Of a stretch of DNA of 5,080 nucleotides, positions 1 through 5,080 are shown one piece after another. The DNA comes from Burkholderiales bacterium (lineage in GTDB: Bacteria; Pseudomonadota; Gammaproteobacteria; Burkholderiales; Usitatibacteraceae). Location: assembly GCA_017880705.1 (NCBI GenBank), contig JADGRS010000265.1:1-5080 (forward strand), written 5' to 3'. Position 1 is the stretch's first letter; every line of letters begins with the position of its first letter. The position numbers and the translations under genes are program-made. The notes under the pieces were generated by a model. That model ran no database searches, had not been told where the DNA came from, and saw nothing but the letters and a program-made list of their open reading frames with translations.

Positions 1-165
1 GAAGTCCTCGCCGTGGGCGACGAGTCCTTCTCGAAGAAATGCATCCAGTGGCTCGAGCGCTACCTCGACGGCGGCGGGACGCTGCTGCTGTGCTCGCACC
101 GCATGTTCCACGTGCAGACGCTGTGCAGCAAGGCGCTCTGGATCCACCATGGACGCGCGCGCCGC
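1..165 (+). pseudogene. C-terminal fragment of polysaccharide ABC exporter ATPase, inverted relative to its N-terminal half
   Basis: Frame 1 of the plus strand gives about 55 residues that match the end of a Wzt/KpsT-type nucleotide-binding domain. Codon 1 is Glu, at the place of the catalytic Glu after Walker B, followed by VLAVGDESF (D-loop), KKC, then LLLCSHR, whose H-loop His is codon 33 (97-99). The piece ends in ALWIHHGR, the typical last strand of the domain. Everything upstream (Walker A, Q-loop, signature motif) is absent here, and the left edge cuts the gene. After about position 165 the reading frame stays open to a stop near 315 but no longer resembles the family, because it becomes antisense to the N-terminal half of the minus-strand ATPase. 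The fragment is probably the missing end of that same gene, flipped. Family assignment is firm; whether the arrangement is real or an assembly artefact is open. Confidence 0.75.
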
Positions 166-172
166 GGTGCGA
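153..172. other. Inversion or chimera junction inside the ABC ATPase gene
   Basis: Family-like sequence runs leftward on the minus strand as far as about 170 (MGLS) and rightward on the plus strand as far as about 156-165 (WIHHGR followed by ARR). The join therefore lies in roughly 156-170. The junction is made of two self-complementary GC runs: GCGCGCGC at 155-162 and CCGCGG at 162-167. Short palindromes of this kind can promote template switching or fold-back joining. They could also be the inner part of an inverted repeat, but the second copy would lie off the left edge and cannot be tested here. Confidence 0.6.
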
Positions 173-535
173 GAGGCCCATCATCGCCGACGAGAGATAG
201 ATGTTCTCGCGCCCGGTGTAGTCGGGATGGAAGCCGCTGCCCAGCTCGAGCAGTGCGCTCACGCGCCCGCGCACCGCGACGGTTCCCTTCGTGGGACGCG
301 CGACACCCGCGATGATCTTGAGGAGCGTCGACTTGCCGGCGCCGTTCTCGCCGATGAGGCCGACCGACTCGCCGCGGTGGACCTCGAGGTCGATGTCCTC
401 GAGCGCGCGGAAGTGGGGGAAGTCGCCGCTGCGCAGCATCAGCGAGATGAGCGTGCGCAGCCGGTCGCCCCCGGTCGCGACCTTCGGATAGTCCTTGGCG
501 ATGCCCGCGAGGCTCACCAGCGGGGACTCCCTCAC
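170..535 (-). CDS. Polysaccharide ABC exporter ATPase, N-terminal half (Wzt/KpsT class), broken
   Basis: ATP-binding subunit that would drive export of a surface polysaccharide with the permease next to it. The GTG start at 535 overlaps the permease stop by four bases (GTGA) and has GAGGA six bases upstream (546-542), so the start is well supported. About 122 residues are family-like. An N-terminal strand ([13 protein letters not shown]) precedes Walker [10 protein letters not shown] at residues 62-70, then [20 protein letters not shown] (Q-loop region, 95-114) and SSAMMGLS. Homology stops at about position 170. The frame stays open without a stop to the left edge, but that part (about 57 codons) is low-complexity Arg/Ala-rich and is the antisense of the plus-strand ATPase fragment. 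The signature motif, Walker B Asp and the expected 220 or more residues are therefore not present as one chain, and as written the product could not form a working ATPase. I infer that the intact allele carries the 1-165 piece in the same orientation. Confidence 0.85.
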
Positions 536-1323
536 AGGAAGTCCTCGAAATACGGCGCGAGGCGCCTGAAGACCCACAAGCCCGCGGCAAAGGCGGCCAG
601 GCTCGCGACGAGCGCGACGGCATCGCCCGCGACGAACGCCGGATGCGAGAGGAGCACGTCCCGAAGGCGCTCCGAGAAATACGCGAGCGGATTGCAGGCG
701 ACCATGCTTCGCCATTTCTCGGGGACGAAGGTGAGCGGATAGAGGATCGGCGTCGCGTAGAAGACGAGCGAGAGGACGATTCCCGTCGCCTGCTCGACGT
801 CCTTGAGGAGCGTCTGCAGGGCCGCGAGCACCAGCGCCACGGCGGCCGCGAAGAGCATGTAGGGCGCGAGCAGCAGGATCGCGAAGGGGAGGCCCGCGAG
901 ATGAAGGTTCTCGCCGGTGGCGAAGAGCACCGCGAGGACCACCATGAATCCCGCGAGATGGATCGCGCAGCAAGCGATCACCGACGCGTACACGAAGAGC
1001 TCGCTCGGCAGCGCCACCTTGCGGATGAGCCCCGCGTTGGCCGCGACCGCCGCCATGCCGCGCAGGACGCTCTCGGAAAACATGATCCACGGCCACAGCG
1101 CGACCGCGACGAACGCGGTATACGTGATGCCGCTGTAGCTCGGCGGCACGCCGGCGCGGAAGATCTGGGTGAACACGAACGCGTAGATCGCGAGCTGCGC
1201 GAGCGGATGCAGGAACGTCCACGCGATGCCGCTCACGCTCCCCGCGTAGCGATTGGAGATTTCGCGGCGCGTGAGCTCGTAGAGGAGCCAGCGATGGGAC
1301 GACAGGCTCGCGGAGCGCATCAT
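532..1323 (-). CDS. ABC-2 type polysaccharide export permease (Wzm/KpsM class)
   Basis: Inner-membrane subunit of an ABC exporter that moves a lipid-linked surface polysaccharide (O-antigen, capsule or similar) to the periplasm. From the ATG at 1323 the protein is 263 aa, normal for the family. A cytoplasmic, basic N-terminus with [20 protein letters not shown] (13-32) leads into about six hydrophobic segments near 34-54, 67-84, 108-133, 145-170, 181-198 and 232-253. Also typical are the loop [12 protein letters not shown] (99-110) and [20 protein letters not shown] (174-193), which matches the conserved region before TPI.YP. The open frame extends 45 codons further up to 1458, but that part is Arg-rich and lies inside the TPR gene, so it is not used. 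ATGATG at 1323-1318 overlaps the upstream TGA; a start at the second ATG (1320) would shorten it by one residue. No strong Shine-Dalgarno is visible, so initiation is probably coupled. The glycan exported cannot be told from the sequence. Confidence 0.93.
   Translation of the reverse strand: MMRSASLSSHRWLLYELTRREISNRYAGSVSGIAWTFLHPLAQLAIYAFVFTQIFRAGVPPSYSGITYTAFVAVALWPWIMFSESVLRGMAAVAANAGLIRKVALPSELFVYASVIACCAIHLAGFMVVLAVLFATGENLHLAGLPFAILLLAPYMLFAAAVALVLAALQTLLKDVEQATGIVLSLVFYATPILYPLTFVPEKWRSMVACNPLAYFSERLRDVLLSHPAFVAGDAVALVASLAAFAAGLWVFRRLAPYFEDFL
542..546 (-). promoter_or_regulatory. Ribosome binding site of the ABC ATPase
   Basis: GAGGA on the minus strand, six bases before the GTG at 535 and inside the last codons of the permease. 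It selects this GTG over the second in-frame GTG six codons later (VSLAG), and fits translational coupling with the permease. Confidence 0.65.
1320..1323 (-). promoter_or_regulatory. ATGA stop/start overlap coupling the TPR-GT gene and the permease
   Basis: The minus strand reads CGATGATGC here. The TPR gene ends at TGA (1322-1320), nested between two in-frame permease ATGs (1323 and 1320). Terminating ribosomes can restart without a strong Shine-Dalgarno. The same arrangement (GTGA, 535-532) joins the permease and the ATPase. Confidence 0.7.
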
Positions 1324-3179
1324 CGGCCCGGCAGGCCCGACGCGAGGTCCGCGGCGAGGGACGCGAGCGCGCCGTCCCATCCGTCCCGCGCGTGCTCGCG
1401 ATAGACGCGAAAGCCCGGAAACCACGGCGTCGTGGCGCCCGCCTGTCCGTAGCGCCACTCCGGCGGTTGCGGCACGAGGATCGACGCGGGCGTGCCGAGC
1501 CCGGCCGCGATGTGCACGTTGGTGCTGCTCACGCCGACATAGCGATCGAGCGAGGCGAGGAGCCCCGCCATCTCCACCAGATTATCGTTCCAGGCCGCGG
1601 CGTCGAGAACCGGCCGGCCCGACGCCTTCGCGAGACGCTCCATTTCGCCTTCGCGTGGCTGGCGCTGCAGGGAAACCAGCGTGGCCTTCGTTGCGCTCAA
1701 TACCCGTCCCAGGCCCTCGATCGATACGTTCTTCGACAGGGTCTCCTCGCCCGCGCTGGAGCGCGTTCCCGCCCTCCAAGCCACCCCGACGTAGGGTGGT
1801 GGCCCGATGGAAAGCAAAGTGCGCCTGGCGGCCCCCAGCGCGGCCCGGTCGGCCTCGAAGCGAAGCGTCTGGGGATGCCGGGGCGCCTCATCCAGCAGAA
1901 ACGCAAGATCGCCCACCGCGACCAAGTGCGCATTCGCCACCGGTGCGGAACCTTCCGGGACGAAACTCGCGAACAATCCCGTCGAACCGAGAAGCGCGAA
2001 GAGCCGGGGATCGCCGCGCCATATCGGCTTTGCCGCGCCCAGCGCGGGGACCCAGCGCAGGAAGAAGAGCGCGTCTCCCAGGCCCTGCTCTGCCCGCAAC
2101 TCGATGGGGGTGCCCGAAGAGATCGCGGCTCGCAGGTCCGTACGCGCGCGCGCGTCGGGTCGGCTGCCATGGCGCCACGCGTACTCGCGCCACGCCGCGT
2201 CGAGATCATCGGCTGCAAGCAGCGTGATCGCGAGCGAGAAATGCGCCTCGGGCGCATCGGACAGGCGCACGGCCTCCTCGAGGCAGGCCTTCGCCTCATC
2301 AAGGCGGCCCCCCTCGCGCAGCAGGTTGCCCAGGTTCTGCCAGGCGGAGGCGAACGCGGGCGCATGCGCCGTGGCCTCGCGGTACGCTTTCTCGGCCGCA
2401 TCGCCATCGCCCGCGGCACGCAGCGCGTTGCCGAGATTGGTCCACGCGGACGCATCGGAGGGCGACAGCGCGATGCACTTGCGGAAGGATTCCTGCGCGC
2501 GGTCACCGAGCCCGCGGGCGAGCTGCGCAGCGCCCAGATTGTTCCAGGCGGAATGCAGCCGGGGATCGGCGAACAGCGCCGCCTCGAGGCTCTTCATCGC
2601 CTCTTCCAACGCGCCGCGCTGCACGAGAACGCCGCCGAGGAGATTGAGCGCCTCGGCCCATGCGGGCGCGAGCCGAACGGCTTCGCGCAGGTGCCCTTCG
2701 GCGGCATCGAGCGCCGCGCCGCGCATCTCGCAGAGCGCGAGGTTGTAGCGCCACGGCGCGATGGACGGGCGCGCCGCGACCGCCGCGGCGAGATGCGACC
2801 TCGCCCCTTCCAGCTCGTTGCGTTCCAGCAGGCACAGGCCGAGGCCCGCGTGGCTCTCCGGAAGGTCCGGCGCGAGACGCAGCGCCTGCACGAAATCCGA
2901 CTCGGCCTCGGCCATGCGCCGCAGCGACCTCATCACCTGGGCGCGCGTGTTGTGCTGCCCCGCGTCGCCGGGCCTCATGGAGATCGCGTCGTTCACGCGC
3001 GCGAGCGCCGGCTCGAGGTGCCCGAGGCGCAGCGCGATGCCCGCCGCGAGATGGAGCGCTTCGGCATTGGGCGGCGCGCGCTGCAGGACGCGATCGCACA
3101 GCCGCTGGCTCTCGCCGAGCTGGCCGCGGGAGAAAGCGGCGTAGGCCCGCCCCAGGTCGTCGACGGCTGGGTCCGCCAC
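1320..3179 (-). CDS. TPR-repeat protein with C-terminal GT9-like glycosyltransferase domain
   Basis: A 619-aa cytoplasmic-looking protein with no signal peptide or membrane segment. Residues 5 to about 337 form nine or ten tandem 34-residue TPR units; clear examples are [20 protein letters not shown] (210-229), [20 protein letters not shown] (244-263) and [20 protein letters not shown] (278-297). Residues 360-612 resemble the GT-B/ADP-heptosyltransferase-like domain that often follows TPRs in proteobacteria: [16 protein letters not shown] (363-378), VGVAWRAGT (464-472), [11 protein letters not shown] (502-512), then [30 protein letters not shown] (545-564) and PPEWRYG (572-578). By family it would transfer a sugar or bind a sugar nucleotide, with the TPRs holding a protein partner; substrate and activity are unknown. 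The start is the GTG at 3179, 11 bases after the isomerase stop; no in-frame ATG lies nearby and the Shine-Dalgarno is weak. Its stop overlaps the permease start, so the two are translated together, which points to a role in making or modifying the exported glycan. Confidence 0.85.
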   Translation of the reverse strand: MADPAVDDLGRAYAAFSRGQLGESQRLCDRVLQRAPPNAEALHLAAGIALRLGHLEPALARVNDAISMRPGDAGQHNTRAQVMRSLRRMAEAESDFVQALRLAPDLPESHAGLGLCLLERNELEGARSHLAAAVAARPSIAPWRYNLALCEMRGAALDAAEGHLREAVRLAPAWAEALNLLGGVLVQRGALEEAMKSLEAALFADPRLHSAWNNLGAAQLARGLGDRAQESFRKCIALSPSDASAWTNLGNALRAAGDGDAAEKAYREATAHAPAFASAWQNLGNLLREGGRLDEAKACLEEAVRLSDAPEAHFSLAITLLAADDLDAAWREYAWRHGSRPDARARTDLRAAISSGTPIELRAEQGLGDALFFLRWVPALGAAKPIWRGDPRLFALLGSTGLFASFVPEGSAPVANAHLVAVGDLAFLLDEAPRHPQTLRFEADRAALGAARRTLLSIGPPPYVGVAWRAGTRSSAGEETLSKNVSIEGLGRVLSATKATLVSLQRQPREGEMERLAKASGRPVLDAAAWNDNLVEMAGLLASLDRYVGVSSTNVHIAAGLGTPASILVPQPPEWRYGQAGATTPWFPGFRVYREHARDGWDGALASLAADLASGLPGR

Positions 3180-3190
3180 GTCGGCCCGGC

Positions 3191-4168
3191 TCAGCTTCCG
3201 GCCGGCTTCGCCGCTTCCCTGATGAGGCGCGCCTTCTCGTCCTTCTGGCGCTGCAGCTCCTCGATGTGAGCCTTCATCATCGCGTCCTGATCGAACTCGG
3301 TCTTCAACGACGCGATCGCGTCGGTGTCGATGGTGATTTCCTTGGAGTTGGTGACGGACTTCAGCTTCTCGTCGAGCGCGGCCTTGCGGAACTTGGTCTT
3401 CTCCTGCTCGATCACCGCGACCTTCGCCCTTTCATAGGGCACGGTTCCCGATGGAACGCGCTCGTCCACGACGATCACGTAGTATCCCCGATCGGCGAGA
3501 ATGGGCTCGCTCGGTTGTCCGAGAGGCAGCGTCCGCGCCACGGCCGCGACCGGTTCGGGGAGCTGGTTGTAGGTCCCGCCAACGATGCCGTCGTTCGCGC
3601 GCTTGCTGGGATCGGCGGAGTACTCCCGGACGACATTGCCGAAGGGCTCGCCCGCGAGCAGCTTGGTCCGGGCTTCCTCGGCGAGGTGGCGCGCTTCGTC
3701 GTCGCTGCGTCCCTGGGCGCTCACGACCACCTGATGCAGCCTGAACCTGGCGGGCACCTCGAATCGCTCCGGATTGGCCTTGTAGATCTCGCGCGCGCGC
3801 GCCTCGAAATCGGGCGTGACGATCGCCTTCTCGAAACGCTCCAGGACCATCTGGCCGAGAATGGTCTCCTCCGCCAGGCGCAGCCTGCGTTGCACGTCGG
3901 GCTCCTTGTCGATGCCCTGGGCGCGGGCCTCGCCCGCCAGGGTCCTCATCACGAAGATGCTGCTCACCGCGGACGAGATGCGGTCCACGTCGGCGCGATA
4001 GGAGAAGCGCTGGTTCTCGGGAATTCGCGTGAGCGTCGCAAGGAAGTCGCCGGCCGTGACCGTGACGTCGCCCTTCCTCACCAGGACAGTATCGGGCGCG
4101 GGATCCGCGGCGCCGGCACAGAGGGACAACGCCGCCGCAGCGGCGCCGAAGAAATGATGGATTCGCAT
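3191..4168 (-). CDS. Exported parvulin-type peptidyl-prolyl cis-trans isomerase (PpiC/SurA-like)
   Basis: Periplasmic folding factor of 325 aa, expected to isomerise proline bonds or act as a chaperone for exported proteins. Residues 1 to about 20 are a Sec signal peptide (MRIHHFFGAAAAALSLCAGA, likely cut before ADPA; the Cys does not sit in a proper lipobox). Residues 25-135 are a helical SurA/PpiC-like N-terminal region. The rotamase domain covers about 139-237: FRLHQVVVS (142-150, with His145 at the HILV-type position), LLAGEPFGNVVREYSADPS (170-188) and ILADRGYYVIVVDE (223-236). The usual GGDLGW segment is eroded to DGIVGG, and the second family His (GYHI) is Tyr230, so activity may be low. 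Residues about 293-320 form a charged helix rich in Lys/Glu/Gln, possibly a coiled coil. The ATG at 4168 is chosen for its signal peptide and perfect GGAGGT; the frame extends up to 4444 but only as antisense-like Arg-rich sequence overlapping the Ig-like gene. The TPR-GT gene follows after 11 bases. Confidence 0.9.
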   Translation of the reverse strand: MRIHHFFGAAAAALSLCAGAADPAPDTVLVRKGDVTVTAGDFLATLTRIPENQRFSYRADVDRISSAVSSIFVMRTLAGEARAQGIDKEPDVQRRLRLAEETILGQMVLERFEKAIVTPDFEARAREIYKANPERFEVPARFRLHQVVVSAQGRSDDEARHLAEEARTKLLAGEPFGNVVREYSADPSKRANDGIVGGTYNQLPEPVAAVARTLPLGQPSEPILADRGYYVIVVDERVPSGTVPYERAKVAVIEQEKTKFRKAALDEKLKSVTNSKEITIDTDAIASLKTEFDQDAMMKAHIEELQRQKDEKARLIREAAKPAGS

Positions 4169-4176
4169 GAACAGGG

Positions 4177-4182
4177 ACCTCC
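4177..4182 (-). promoter_or_regulatory. Strong Shine-Dalgarno of the isomerase gene
   Basis: GGAGGT on the minus strand, eight bases before the ATG at 4168. It is the best ribosome binding site in the window and fixes the start at the signal-peptide methionine. Confidence 0.85.
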
Positions 4183-4192
4183 AATGAAACGA

Positions 4193-4217
4193 CCCGCCGC
4201 GCCGAAGCGCGCGCGGG
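4193..4217 (-). terminator. GC-rich intercistronic hairpin with UUCG loop, possible terminator or attenuator
   Basis: In the 68-base gap after the Ig-like gene, the minus strand reads CCCGCGCGCGC (4217-4207), loop TTCG (4206-4203), then GCGCGGCGGG (4202-4193). That makes ten G-C pairs with one bulged G, capped by the very stable UUCG tetraloop. The following bases, TCGTTTCATT, give only a weak U-rich tail. It may terminate or reduce transcription from the Ig-like gene, or protect the 3' end of its message. Only about 24 bases separate it from the isomerase ATG, too few for a full promoter, so the isomerase is probably reached by read-through or from a promoter inside the upstream gene. Confidence 0.55.
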
Positions 4218-4236
4218 CCGGGATTGTTGCTTTGCG

Positions 4237-5080
4237 TCAGTAACCGAAAACGTGCATCTGCACGATCAGGTAGCACACGCCGTGTGTGCACGAGTTCGTT
4301 CCGTCGGGCTTCGCCGACCTCACGTTCAGGTAGTACTGCGTGTTCGGCTGCATGACGCACGCGGGGTTGCCCGCGGTCCCCGCGGTGTCTCCCTGAAAGG
4401 CGAGCAGCGTGATTCCGCTGTCGGCGATGCCGAACTTCGCGCATGTGGCGGGCATGGACGTGAAGTCACCCGCGCAAGGCGAAACCGCGTACTCGATCGG
4501 AAGCCCACTCACCTCGCTCGTGCTCTGCACGGCCGTGAACTTCTGGTACTTGTTGCCCGCCGCCGGGAACTGCGCAAGCGAATACGACGCGTAGCCGCTG
4601 GCCTGGATCGCCGGGGAGTCCGACGAGTAGTTTCCACTGAACGCCGCGTTGACGGTAGTCGGGCATCCCGTGGTCCCGCCGCCCGTGGGGGCCGGGTTGA
4701 CCGTCAATGTCAGCGGCACGATTGTCGAGGTGCCGATGCTGTTGGTCGCGGAAACAGTGAAATGGTAAAGACCCGCAGCCAAGGAACCCACGGTCGCAGT
4801 AGCTTGGTTGGGGTTGGTGAACCCAGGCACGTCACTGGTCCACGTGTAACCGGTCGGATTGCCGGTGCAACTCGAAAAAATCGAGATCGATGGATACGTC
4901 GTCGCACCCGCCGCAATCGTAACTGCCTGAGGGTTGGGCGTGCTCGAGCAGGAGGGGGCGGTGGTTGGTCCGCCGCCCGTGGTGACCGGCGCGCATGTGA
5001 CGGTCAGGCCGCCGGACGGATCCATCCCCAACACCGGAGGCGTAGCGCAGAGCGCGACGCCGTTTGCCGTGGCCGTAACG
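4237..5080 (-). CDS. Secreted surface protein with Ig-like domain, C-terminal part (5' end off window)
   Basis: The frame is open from the right edge to the TGA at 4239-4237, giving 280 visible residues. Internal GTG/ATG codons near 5034 are not preferred, because family-like sequence (ANGVALCATPPVLGMDPSGG, from about residue 5) continues across them to the edge. Layout: a Cys-bounded segment (C11 to C29), a Gly/Thr/Pro linker (TTGGGPTTAPSC), and an Ig-like beta-sandwich at about 44-127 (YTWTSDVPGF..., then GLYHFTVSATNSIGTSTIVPLTLTV, a typical PKD/He_PIG-style ending). A second linker (PAPTGGGTTGC) leads to a C-terminal domain (139-280) rich in Ser/Thr/Tyr/Gly, with six Cys at 139, 202, 213, 241, 264 and 269, ending in YLIVQMHVFGY. 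I do not recognise that last domain. Composition and paired Cys indicate an exported, disulfide-containing surface or extracellular protein. The neighbouring isomerase is a plausible folding helper. Binding partner and function are unknown. Confidence 0.75.
   Translation of the reverse strand, partial: VTATANGVALCATPPVLGMDPSGGLTVTCAPVTTGGGPTTAPSCSSTPNPQAVTIAAGATTYPSISIFSSCTGNPTGYTWTSDVPGFTNPNQATATVGSLAAGLYHFTVSATNSIGTSTIVPLTLTVNPAPTGGGTTGCPTTVNAAFSGNYSSDSPAIQASGYASYSLAQFPAAGNKYQKFTAVQSTSEVSGLPIEYAVSPCAGDFTSMPATCAKFGIADSGITLLAFQGDTAGTAGNPACVMQPNTQYYLNVRSAKPDGTNSCTHGVCYLIVQMHVFGY
4671..4688. repeat. Linker repeat copy A (Ig-like gene)
   Basis: TGGTCCCGCCGCCCGTGG on the plus strand, nearly the same as 4966-4982 apart from one extra C. 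On the coding strand it encodes the Pro-Thr-Gly-Gly-Gly-Thr linker after the Ig-like domain. Confidence 0.5.
4966..4982. repeat. Linker repeat copy B (Ig-like gene)
   Basis: TGGTCCGCCGCCCGTGG on the plus strand. It encodes the Thr-Thr-Gly-Gly-Gly-Pro linker before the Ig-like domain, about 295 bases from copy A. The two copies bracket the domain and share the same reading frame over ACGGGCGGCGG. Confidence 0.5.

Noticed and set aside
60..623. A minus-strand ATG-started frame of 187 codons over the ATPase region
   Set aside because: It is the shifted frame of the true ATPase half; Walker A and the Q-loop appear only in the frame starting at the GTG at 535.
643..1404. Plus-strand open frame over the permease
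   Set aside because: Charged Arg/Glu-rich sequence antisense to six clear membrane segments; typical antisense shadow.
1324..1458. N-terminal extension of the permease to an ATG at 1458
   Set aside because: The extra 45 residues are Arg-rich and lie in the TPR gene out of frame. The family length (about 260 aa) and the ATGA overlap support 1323.
1392..3269. A 625-codon open frame on the plus strand across the TPR gene
   Set aside because: It is Arg/Gly/Ala-rich, has no recognisable domain and lies antisense to a clear TPR-GT protein. Long antisense frames are expected in high-GC genes.
2660..4243. A 527-codon open frame on the plus strand across the isomerase and TPR genes
   Set aside because: Antisense to the signal-peptide/parvulin coding frame, with low-complexity Arg-rich sequence and no family features.
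4169..4444. N-terminal extension of the isomerase to 4444
   Set aside because: It would bury the signal peptide at residue 93 and overlap the Ig-like gene. The perfect Shine-Dalgarno belongs to the ATG at 4168.
4237..5034. A complete 265-aa protein starting at the GTG at 5034
   Set aside because: The frame stays open to the right edge with continuing domain-like sequence, no Shine-Dalgarno was seen and there is no signal peptide, so the gene is more likely cut by the window edge.

Overview
This is a GC-rich window, about 70% GC in the coding regions I counted by hand. It reads almost entirely on the minus strand, as one compact gene train running right to left. Family content, GTG starts, overlapping stop/start codons and protein style suggest a betaproteobacterium or a close Gram-negative relative, possibly from a metagenome. 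That assignment is inference; there is no rRNA or other taxonomic marker here.

Layout in reading order, right to left. (1) 5080-4237: the C-terminal 280 residues of a secreted, cysteine-containing surface protein with one Ig-like domain and a C-terminal domain I do not recognise; its start lies off the right edge. (2) 4236-4169: a short gap with a GC-rich hairpin (UUCG loop) followed by a strong Shine-Dalgarno. (3) 4168-3191: an exported parvulin-type (PpiC/SurA-like) peptidyl-prolyl isomerase of 325 aa. (4) 3179-1320: a 619-aa TPR protein fused to a GT-B/GT9-like glycosyltransferase domain. (5) 1323-532: an ABC-2 polysaccharide exporter permease (Wzm/KpsM class), coupled to the TPR gene by an ATGA overlap. 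(6) 535 down to about 170: the N-terminal half of the matching ATPase (Wzt/KpsT class), coupled by a GTGA overlap.

The striking feature is at the left end. At about 165-170 the ATPase homology stops on the minus strand. The C-terminal part of an ATPase of the same class (D-loop, H-loop, end of domain) appears on the PLUS strand at 1-165, tail to tail with the N-terminal half. About 70 residues, including the signature motif and most of Walker B, are missing in between. This is either a real DNA inversion inside the gene or, more likely given that the piece is short and reaches the window edge, a fold-back or assembly chimera.

Together the genes look like part of a cell-surface polysaccharide or glycoprotein locus. 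The ABC pair would export a glycan across the inner membrane, the TPR-glycosyltransferase would act in glycan or protein glycosylation, and the isomerase would help fold exported proteins, plausibly including the Ig-like protein beside it. No tRNA, rRNA, CRISPR array, insertion sequence or convincing promoter was seen, and no gene-free stretch exceeds 70 bases.
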